Assembly: GCA_002293525.1 (NCBI GenBank)
Contig: DBDJ01000044.1
Span: 4,800-49,302 of the forward strand
DNA: 44,503 nucleotides
Origin: Lachnospiraceae bacterium UBA935
Lineage (GTDB): Bacteria > Bacillota > Clostridia > Lachnospirales > Lachnospiraceae
Reading direction: 5' to 3'
A model generated the notes under the pieces. That model was not told where the DNA came from, searched no databases, and was given only the letters and a program-made list of their open reading frames with translations. Below are positions 17,343-23,592 of the stretch, one piece after another (the stretch's first letter is position 1; every line of letters starts with the position of its first letter). The translations under genes and the position numbers were made by a program.

Positions 17343-18851
17343 TTAGAAATTAAATGCCCATTGATCTACCAACTTAAAATTGTCATATGCATGTGGATTT
17401 TCTTCTAATACACTAAATATAATACTTAGATTTTGTAAATAAGCATTTATAATATCACTACAATTGGGCTTATCAAATTTACCGTTCTTACAGCATAAGG
17501 CAAAACACATACCACACTGCCTTCTCAAAGGACATTCGTGGCATTTTTCTGTTACATGTGTTCTATATTCCATAAGAATATTCAGGATTTTACCATAATC
17601 ATAACCAACTTCATTATCGCCTATAGGGAATGTTTCATTTATCTTTTCACACATATCATATGTACCATCCACTCTAACAGATACTTTCATGCCTGGTATG
17701 CAAGCACTTGTGTACGGCATAATTGGTAATTTATTATCGCTTCTGCGAAGTCTAAATAAAGATGAAATAAGGCGAATCTCATATAACATCTGTAAATATG
17801 GCGATATGGTCTCTCCTTTAATCTTATTATCAATATATTCGTTCATTAGGCCATAATAGTCTTTAGCAAAATTTTCAATATCATTTTTTGAAAATTTTTT
17901 ATAATAATCTGTATTTAAAATCGAAACTTGTGTTATAAAACCCATAGGTGGCATCTGATTTTCAACAAAAAACGAACAGTTTTCTCTCAAGTCTGTTTTA
18001 TAATCAAATACAGAAGATATATTCACATTTTGATAATCGGGATATGCATTTTTTAATTTCATTATATTATTTCTAACAATATTAAAACTGCCATTATTTT
18101 CTGTAAAAAGTCTGTTTCTATCATGGTTTTTTTTAGCCCCATCCAAACTTATCGAAATATGCACATTATTTACTATTAAATAGTCTAGTATCTCATCTTT
18201 TAATAAGGTTCCGTTAGTAGTTATATTAAATATCGGTGTTACCGGGCAATTTAGCTTTGAATATTCAATACTTGCATATATTGTTTGAAAGTTAAGTAGT
18301 GGTTCTCCGCCATAAAAAGTTATTCCACATTTTTTTCCTGGATTGAATTGTTTTATTTTTTCTAAGCGCATAAAGAATTTATCTAATGCTGTTATGGCTG
18401 TGGCAACTGTCATTTTGCTTTCAGTTCTATTTCTGGTATAATGATAACCCTCCGAGAGATAACAATATTGGCAACGCAAATTACAGTCTTCTGTTACATT
18501 TAAAATTAGTTGTTGAATATGACCAGCATTAAAAATTTCATTTATCAGTTCAGTATCTAATTTCTCTTCTGTACCTCGCATATTTTGATAATATTTATTG
18601 TTGTTGTTCAAAAATGCGCCCTTATTTGTTATAAAACTATTTAAAAATGCTAAAGCAGAATTTACATTATATGTGTTTTTATATTTATAATATAAAAAAC
18701 TTCTGATTTCTTGCATCGACTTGCCAGAACTGATCTCTACTATACTATCCAATATCAAATCGTCAATTGCCAAAACAGTTCCAGTTAAACCATCCAAAAC
18801 ATACCAATTTTTATTTCTTGTTTGAAATTTTAAAATATCAAGTTCCGCCAT
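17343..18851 (-). CDS. Radical SAM/SPASM peptide maturase (first enzyme)
   Basis: 502 residues. The N-terminal region (about 1-85) looks like a PqqD-type recognition domain, the part that binds the leader or core of the precursor in sactipeptide and ranthipeptide enzymes. The radical SAM core carries CNLRCQYC (Cys123, Cys127, Cys130), FYGGEPLLNF for SAM, and ISISLDGAKKNHDRNR. The SPASM region has SACIPG, DMCEKI and a cysteine-rich end with CHECPLRRQCGMCFALCC and PNC, enough for two extra clusters. GAGGAG sits 6 bases before the ATG. It directly follows the cysteine-rich precursor gene, with a 35-bp hairpin between, so the precursor is its likely substrate. Confidence 0.92.
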   Translation of the reverse strand: MAELDILKFQTRNKNWYVLDGLTGTVLAIDDLILDSIVEISSGKSMQEIRSFLYYKYKNTYNVNSALAFLNSFITNKGAFLNNNNKYYQNMRGTEEKLDTELINEIFNAGHIQQLILNVTEDCNLRCQYCYLSEGYHYTRNRTESKMTVATAITALDKFFMRLEKIKQFNPGKKCGITFYGGEPLLNFQTIYASIEYSKLNCPVTPIFNITTNGTLLKDEILDYLIVNNVHISISLDGAKKNHDRNRLFTENNGSFNIVRNNIMKLKNAYPDYQNVNISSVFDYKTDLRENCSFFVENQMPPMGFITQVSILNTDYYKKFSKNDIENFAKDYYGLMNEYIDNKIKGETISPYLQMLYEIRLISSLFRLRRSDNKLPIMPYTSACIPGMKVSVRVDGTYDMCEKINETFPIGDNEVGYDYGKILNILMEYRTHVTEKCHECPLRRQCGMCFALCCKNGKFDKPNCSDIINAYLQNLSIIFSVLEENPHAYDNFKLVDQWAFNF

Positions 18852-18877
18852 TTTATGCTCCTCGCCTACTTTTGAAA

Positions 18878-18912
18878 TTAACAGGCTTATTTATTATAAA
18901 TAAGCCTGTTAA
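18878..18912 (-). terminator. Perfect hairpin between precursor and maturase genes
   Basis: Two 16-bp arms (TTAACAGGCTTATTTA and its complement) pair without mismatch around a 3-base loop. There is no long T-run behind it on the minus strand, so it is more likely a partial terminator or an RNA-stabilising stem. Either would give much more precursor than enzyme, as is usual in RiPP operons. Confidence 0.75.
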
Positions 18913-18952
18913 TTCTCCTTTGCTCATTTCCCTTAATAATGCCACACTTTTA

Positions 18953-19117
18953 TCAAGTAGAAAGTGTCGCTGAACCCGTAGCACCTGTGGTTGCAGCTGC
19001 TATACATCCAATTCCAGCAGGAGCTGATGTAGTACCAACAACTGCTGCGCAACCGGCGATACAACCTGCTAACCCAAGAATTCCACACGTTCCAGCACAT
19101 ATTTCTCCACATCCCAT
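18953..19117 (-). CDS. Six-cysteine RiPP precursor peptide
   Basis: 54 codons, starting MGCGEICAGTCGILG and ending TGATGSATLST. The ribosome site AAAGGAGGTG is the strongest in the cluster. Cysteines are at 3, 7, 11, 19, 23 and 38, giving CX3C-X3-C, then CX3C, then a lone Cys after 14 residues. The rest is nearly all Gly, Ala, Ile, Thr and Ser, with a single charge (Glu5). The CX3C rhythm followed by a Thr/Ala/Ser-rich tail fits peptides whose cysteines are linked to alpha-carbons by radical SAM enzymes (sactipeptides such as subtilosin A, thuricin CD or ruminococcin C). The leader is almost absent, because Cys3 follows the start directly; this differs from those families. An antibacterial role is inferred from the maturases and exporter, not shown. 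Confidence 0.85.
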   Translation of the reverse strand: MGCGEICAGTCGILGLAGCIAGCAAVVGTTSAPAGIGCIAAATTGATGSATLST

Positions 19118-19190
19118 GAAAACACCTCCTTTACAATTTATTTAACCATGAATGCGACTTCACTTAGTTACATATACATTACATCAAATT

Positions 19191-19457
19191 CTACAAACTA
19201 TAAATCAATGTATTTATATCAATCTCAAATGCTTTTGCTATTTTTATAAGGGTCCACATGGACATACACTTATTTCCCACCTCTATATCATAAACATACT
19301 TTTCGTTAATATGTATTTCCTGAGCCAATCTTTCCTGTGTCCACTTCTTCTGCTCTCGTATGACCCTGACACGCTTTCCAATAATTTTTTGATAATTTAA
19401 TCGCATTTCTTTGTCTTCAATATTTTGGTCCAAATATTGGGTAGATATTTTTTTCAT
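19191..19457 (-). CDS. XRE-family regulator of the peptide cluster
   Basis: 88 residues from the ATG at 19457, preceded by AAGGAGGGG. A TTG seven codons earlier overlaps that ribosome site and is rejected. Residues about 27-85 form a Cro/C1-type helix-turn-helix (GKRVRVIREQKKWTQERLAQEI, EKYVYDIEVGNK, IAKAFEIDINTLI). The first 25 residues are charged. It is the promoter-proximal gene and probably regulates its own operon by binding the palindrome at 19481-19497, which overlaps the promoter. It is AT-rich like the rest of the cluster. Confidence 0.88.
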   Translation of the reverse strand: MKKISTQYLDQNIEDKEMRLNYQKIIGKRVRVIREQKKWTQERLAQEIHINEKYVYDIEVGNKCMSMWTLIKIAKAFEIDINTLIYSL

Positions 19458-19480
19458 TCTATTCCCCTCCTTTTTCAATA

Positions 19481-19512
19481 TATCAAATATTTTGATAAGA
19501 AAACACCGTCAA
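19481..19512 (-). promoter_or_regulatory. Cluster promoter with overlapping operator palindrome
   Basis: On the minus strand TTGACG (complement of 19507-19512), 17 bases, TATTTG (complement of 19484-19489). The palindrome TATCAAA-TAT-TTTGATA (19481-19497) covers the -10 box, a good position for repression by the XRE protein encoded just downstream. Confidence 0.6.
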
Positions 19513-19600
19513 TAGTGCGTAATTCAAATCAAAAGCTTATAATTATTTCCAATAATCAAGTAGGGGAGCTTATCTCTCTCGTCTCGCATTGATTTAAAGC

Positions 19601-19628
19601 AAAAAAGCCTGCTAAAACAGGCTTTTTT
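19601..19628 (-). terminator. Bidirectional terminator behind spoIIQ
   Basis: AAGCCTG-CTAAAA-CAGGCTT with six A before and a T-run after, so it works on both strands. It ends the spoIID-spoIIQ transcript and insulates the peptide cluster from it. Confidence 0.88.
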
Positions 19629-19682
19629 AGAATTTTTATTTTATGAATCAGCCATGAAAATACACCGTTTCTTCAGAGTCGG

Positions 19683-20825
19683 CTAACTCAGCTTAGCCAT
19701 CGGATTGACCGGAGTCCCGTCTTTGGTCAGTTTAAAATAGACATTGGTACCCTCGATGCTGAAATATTTGGTAGGTGCGGCTACTTCGCCGATGACATCA
19801 CCGGCCGCAACATAGCTGCCTTCTGATACCAGGACATTGGCTAGCTGTCCGTATGTCAGCTCATAGCCGCTTCCGAGTTCCATCGTGACGGCTTGTCCGA
19901 TCTGAGGATCATCATAAACGCTGGTTACCTTGCCGGCAGCCGCTGCTGAAATAATATCTCCTTCTGTTGCTTGGATTACGATCGCCGGATTATATTTGTA
20001 CTGCTGCAAAGTCGGAAAATATACTGTCTTGTCCATGCTGTAGTTGATCAGGACATTGCCGACAATCGGCCAGACCAGATTATCACCGTCTTTAAATGTC
20101 AAGGCCGACTGCATGGAAGTGGATATCGCGGGAATGTTTTCTGCCTGTGCCGACTGCGGACTGCTTTCCGCTGTCGTCTCGGCGGCTTCGGGTTCTTCTG
20201 CGGCGGCGGCCTCTGTCTCGGCAGCGGCTGCTTCTGTCTCGGCGGCGGACGACTCAACTGTATCAGGCGGTTCCGATGCCATCACGGCCTCGCCTACTTC
20301 CAGCTTGCTTGATGCGATTTCTTTTAATATATCCAAAGTACTTTTTTCTTCGGTCGTCAATCCCGCATCGGCAACTGTAATCTGATCCTGAGCGGCGTCG
20401 GGAAGACTGTCGGCCGTTTCTGCCGTATCACTGTTTTCGGCCGGGGTTTCATTATTGTTTATTAGATCACTATCGCCGACACTGTCGTTAATCTCAAATT
20501 CATCATTTTCAATCTGACTGGAATTGGCTTCCTGAAAATAGGGATCGTAGTCCAGGTCATCCGTCGGGACCACGCTGTCGGTTACATTTTCTGATAACTG
20601 GATCGAGGGCTGCTCCTGTGCTTCCAGGATTTCGTCAGTTTTTTGCGCCACATTGTCATCCATGGCACTGAAATCCACCACATAGCCATCGTCATTCTTT
20701 TCGTTTATGTCCCTTACATATACCCCTGTCAGTGTCAATGCTGCCAGTACAAATACCGCCGTAGCCGCTATTATCCAGCGTTCTTTGGCTAGACCGGCCC
20801 TGTTTCTTCTTTGATATCTTTTCAT
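19683..20825 (-). CDS. spoIIQ: SpoIIQ-like membrane protein with degenerate LytM (M23) domain
   Basis: 380 residues from MKRYQRRNRAG, with AGGAGG at good spacing. One membrane segment (about 17-37), a long acidic low-complexity linker (about 45-235, including repeated AAETEAAA), and a C-terminal LytM/M23 fold (about 250-380). In active M23 enzymes HxGxD and HxH bind zinc. Here the corresponding places read YNPAIVIQA and NVYFKL, so zinc binding is lost. This suits SpoIIQ, the forespore protein that pairs with SpoIIIAH across the septum. It lies directly behind spoIID, the usual clostridial order. In many clostridia spoIIID comes next; here the peptide cluster does. Confidence 0.82.
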   Translation of the reverse strand: MKRYQRRNRAGLAKERWIIAATAVFVLAALTLTGVYVRDINEKNDDGYVVDFSAMDDNVAQKTDEILEAQEQPSIQLSENVTDSVVPTDDLDYDPYFQEANSSQIENDEFEINDSVGDSDLINNNETPAENSDTAETADSLPDAAQDQITVADAGLTTEEKSTLDILKEIASSKLEVGEAVMASEPPDTVESSAAETEAAAAETEAAAAEEPEAAETTAESSPQSAQAENIPAISTSMQSALTFKDGDNLVWPIVGNVLINYSMDKTVYFPTLQQYKYNPAIVIQATEGDIISAAAAGKVTSVYDDPQIGQAVTMELGSGYELTYGQLANVLVSEGSYVAAGDVIGEVAAPTKYFSIEGTNVYFKLTKDGTPVNPMAKLS

Positions 20826-20899
20826 CCTGATTCCTCCTAGAACATTTACAAATTTTAGGTAATTAACTACATGCATAGCTTTTCCCTTTTTTTTGCGAT

Positions 20900-22069
20900 T
20901 TATTCAAATTTTGTCAATTGAGTCTCAGGAAAAAAATATTGCAGGATTTCTACATAATCGGATTCTGTTTTCGCCATCTCGTTGGCAGCAAACTGGCTCA
21001 TGCCCAGGCCATGGCCGACACCCCGCACGGTGAATTTGATGTGTTGATTTTCCTCCTCCATTTCAAAGCAGGCCGAGTCCAGGCCCCATATTGTCCGGCA
21101 TTGTTCTCCGCTGAGCTGCACTTCTTCAATGGCTGTATTTACTCTTGCCGGCCGCCTTAAGTTGAGATTCTGTTCCGCTGGCCCTGGATATGAGATTTGG
21201 ATGACATAATCATTAGAATCTTTTGTCACCACAAAGTTACTGATGTCAAAATCGTCCTCCAGTGTTTTCCCCGCTGCTTTTTCCCAGGCGGACATAAACT
21301 CGCTTCTAGCCATTGTTTTTTGGCTGAGAAATTTTTCTGCCATAAAATCCTTGCTGCAAGCGGCCGGCTGCAGATAGGGATAATCTGACGTTCCCAGTGT
21401 CTCCCCGGCATCCCTGGTCATGCCGTTGCTGACGGCAAAATAGGGGGCTTTGGCCGGTACATCCTGATAAGTCAGGATGACACCCCGGGTAATATATACT
21501 GCTTCTGTATAAGCCTCGTTGACTTCCCCGCAGCCATAATCGTCATCCCGGACCGTGACTGCCCCTCTTGCCGTGCCGGTGCTGTTCCACAACTGTTCCG
21601 CCAAGGCCGTCCGCAGGAGAATTGCCTGCGCCTTTAAGGTTTCCGCTTCATATCCTTTTTCAATCGTCCGGGAAAGCTTATCGACCAGATAGATTTCCGC
21701 CGGTATTCTTTCGCTTCCGGCTGCAGTGACGATTTCTACATAGATGTCAGTTGCGATAAAATCTTCGTCCATGATTTTTTCAATAGCCCTTTGGTCGGCT
21801 TCATTACTGTTTTCAACATTACGGAACAGGGCGGTAATAATATAAGGAAGCAAAAAAAGAAACAAAAGAATCGTACCCAGATACTTAATTAAAGTAGCTG
21901 ATACGATTCTTTGCTGATATACTCCTTGCAGACTTGCTCTTCGCAGATTTGCTCCTTGCAGACTTGCTCCTTGCAGACTTGCTCCTTGCAGACTTGCTCC
22001 TTGCAGATCTAATCCTTGCAGACTTAGTTCTTTGTAGCCGACGTTTGTTAAGACTCTTTTTTTTCTCAT
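20900..22069 (-). CDS. spoIID: Stage II sporulation protein D with N-terminal pentapeptide-repeat tail
   Basis: 389 residues. SpoIID is the lytic transglycosylase that, with SpoIIP and SpoIIM, thins septal peptidoglycan so the mother cell can engulf the forespore. Seen: membrane segment about 60-82, the SpoIID block with FAVSNGMTRDAGETLGTSDYPYLQP, and the closing GVGHGLGMSQFAANEMA. AGAGGTG precedes the ATG. The oddity is the cytoplasmic tail: residues 15-49 are seven consecutive pentapeptides, mostly A-S-L-Q-G. A sigma-E-like promoter lies upstream, matching its mother-cell expression. Confidence 0.92.
   Translation of the reverse strand: MRKKRVLTNVGYKELSLQGLDLQGASLQGASLQGASLQGANLRRASLQGVYQQRIVSATLIKYLGTILLFLFLLPYIITALFRNVENSNEADQRAIEKIMDEDFIATDIYVEIVTAAGSERIPAEIYLVDKLSRTIEKGYEAETLKAQAILLRTALAEQLWNSTGTARGAVTVRDDDYGCGEVNEAYTEAVYITRGVILTYQDVPAKAPYFAVSNGMTRDAGETLGTSDYPYLQPAACSKDFMAEKFLSQKTMARSEFMSAWEKAAGKTLEDDFDISNFVVTKDSNDYVIQISYPGPAEQNLNLRRPARVNTAIEEVQLSGEQCRTIWGLDSACFEMEEENQHIKFTVRGVGHGLGMSQFAANEMAKTESDYVEILQYFFPETQLTKFE
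21923..22027 (-). repeat. 15-bp minisatellite encoding pentapeptide repeats in spoIID
   Basis: Seven 15-bp units, several identical (TTGCAGACTTGCTCC on the + strand). They encode LSLQG, LDLQG, three ASLQG, ANLRR and ASLQG. The unit is a multiple of three, so copy-number changes keep the frame. Confidence 0.92.
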
Positions 22070-22085
22070 AGAACACCTCTACCTT

Positions 22086-22115
22086 ATTGTATGTCTGGGT
22101 GTTCTCTTCTTATTC
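22086..22115 (-). promoter_or_regulatory. Sigma-E-like promoter for spoIID
   Basis: On the minus strand CATACAAT (complement of 22086-22093) equals the B. subtilis sigma-E -10 consensus. GAATAAG (complement of 22109-22115) lies 15 bases upstream as a partial -35. The distance to the start codon is 16 bp. Confidence 0.6.
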
Positions 22116-22128
22116 AATTTTTAGCGGC

Positions 22129-23271
22129 CTAAGCCTCCATCCTCAACTTGGCGACATCAACTTGCTGGACAGTTCCTGCCCCGCCGTTTTCATACAGAAA
22201 TATTCCGCTCTGCCGGATCTTTCCTTTGGCCATATTGGCAGCGTCAGTAAGCGTAAAGTCCGTACCTACATGCGCAAGGCCGATGGCTCCCAGGCCCTTT
22301 TCGGCCAGGCTGTATAACTGGCTTTCACCATTTTCATCCATGACCCAGATCTTCAGCTTATTCCATATTTCATCACCTTCATCGATCCAGCCGTTGCCGT
22401 CACTATCGTATTTGGCCAGATCGGCAAAGCCGTTGCCGGATGCCGTGCCGAACAGCTCGCTGCCGTCATTGACCGTGCCGTCGCCGTTTTTGTCCAGTGC
22501 CAGATAGCCGCTTCCCTGGCCCAGACGGGAAATATTGTCCTGCTCGCCGTCACTGTCGATATCAAACAGGAAGGTCTGATCCGCCATTTCGGCAATGTTG
22601 CCGTCCAGGTTGATGACCAGCGGGTCACAGAAAACCGCGGCCGGCATCACATAATTCTCTTGGTAATATTGCTGAAAGCTGCGGCTCATCTCCAGATTGA
22701 GATTAAAAGAAATCTCCCTTCCGTCGGCACATTTCACGGTACCCTGGGCACTGAACGTAGTCTGCTCGGCTTCCGAATAGCTGTATGTCCGGACTATTTC
22801 CGTCGTCGCCGGTGCATTGCTGAAAAAACTCACAGTTCCTGACCCCGAGGCATTCGTCAGCCCGTAGCCCCAAGTTCCCAGCTCCAGGCCATCACCCGCG
22901 GTAACTCTTCTCTGTCCGAACAATGAATAAAACAGGTATTGAAAGCTCTGATCCCTGATCGACGTCATCGTGCCCCGGTAACTGCGGGCATCAATAATGG
23001 TGTGTCCGGCTATCGTGCGGGAAGAGAATCCGTTCATCTTGGTCCGCATTTCCTCCATCCGTTCAGCCAGGGTTCCGGTATTGCTGTTATCCGCAGCTGT
23101 TTCTCCGGTTTCTTCCTGCGTCCCGTCACCCAGCAATTGATAATCAGTCGTCATCTGTTCGTTGCCGGGGCGGAGAAACCCTCGATATGATTTTGTAGTA
23201 ATTGATAATGCAGAAGAATATCTTCTGGCGGAATCCATTCCTATTGTACTGGAATCAATTCTCAATGGCAC
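22129..23271 (-). CDS. EF-hand-type calcium-binding protein of unknown role
   Basis: 380 residues. I do not recognise a named family for the N-terminal 200 residues, which are polar with no signal peptide. From about 215 the DPLVINLDG start, the Asp-rich DIDSDGEQDN segment and two EF-hand-like loops (DKNGDGTVNDGSELF and DSDGNGWIDEGDEIW) match the calcium-binding repeats seen in many secreted or surface proteins. The start is uncertain: GTG at 23271 lies inside the AGGGGGTG ribosome box, and the TTG two codons later (23265) has better spacing. It lies 59 bp upstream of spoIID on the same strand, but spoIID has its own sigma-E-like box between, so co-regulation is not proven. Confidence 0.75.
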   Translation of the reverse strand: MPLRIDSSTIGMDSARRYSSALSITTKSYRGFLRPGNEQMTTDYQLLGDGTQEETGETAADNSNTGTLAERMEEMRTKMNGFSSRTIAGHTIIDARSYRGTMTSIRDQSFQYLFYSLFGQRRVTAGDGLELGTWGYGLTNASGSGTVSFFSNAPATTEIVRTYSYSEAEQTTFSAQGTVKCADGREISFNLNLEMSRSFQQYYQENYVMPAAVFCDPLVINLDGNIAEMADQTFLFDIDSDGEQDNISRLGQGSGYLALDKNGDGTVNDGSELFGTASGNGFADLAKYDSDGNGWIDEGDEIWNKLKIWVMDENGESQLYSLAEKGLGAIGLAHVGTDFTLTDAANMAKGKIRQSGIFLYENGGAGTVQQVDVAKLRMEA

Positions 23272-23592
23272 CCCCTGAAATTACGGTATCACCCTCTGCC
23301 TGGCCTGCGCTGCCCTGTTTTCTTCCTTGATCACAGCAAATCTTTATTACTTACTACTGCTTACTTACTATCACTTACCTTCCATTATCTACTTTTATTG
23401 TAGATAATTTTTATTGTAGTTAATATGGTAACAATACTTGTAATAGAAGATTTGTAACAAAAACGGACGGATCACTGGAATATCCTTTTCTCCATGTGTC
23501 CATCCGTGGTTAGCCGTTTTGATTCAATGGGTTTCATATTGGCCGATACAATTCCCATTGTATGGTATATATCGGATTATTTTGGCAAAACT
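23272..23592. other. Intergenic region with one hairpin
   Basis: Between the hydratase and the EF-hand-type gene. It contains ATTATCTAC (23384-23392) paired with GTAGATAAT (23400-23408), with TTTTTATT behind it on the + strand. No gene runs rightward into it, so a terminator role is unclear. Nothing else stands out. Confidence 0.45.

Noticed and set aside
21923..22027. 15-bp tandem repeats taken for a CRISPR or iteron array
   Set aside because: Units are too short, without spacers, and lie in frame inside spoIID as pentapeptides. A second open frame rich in S-A-R-S-K arises only from the repeat.
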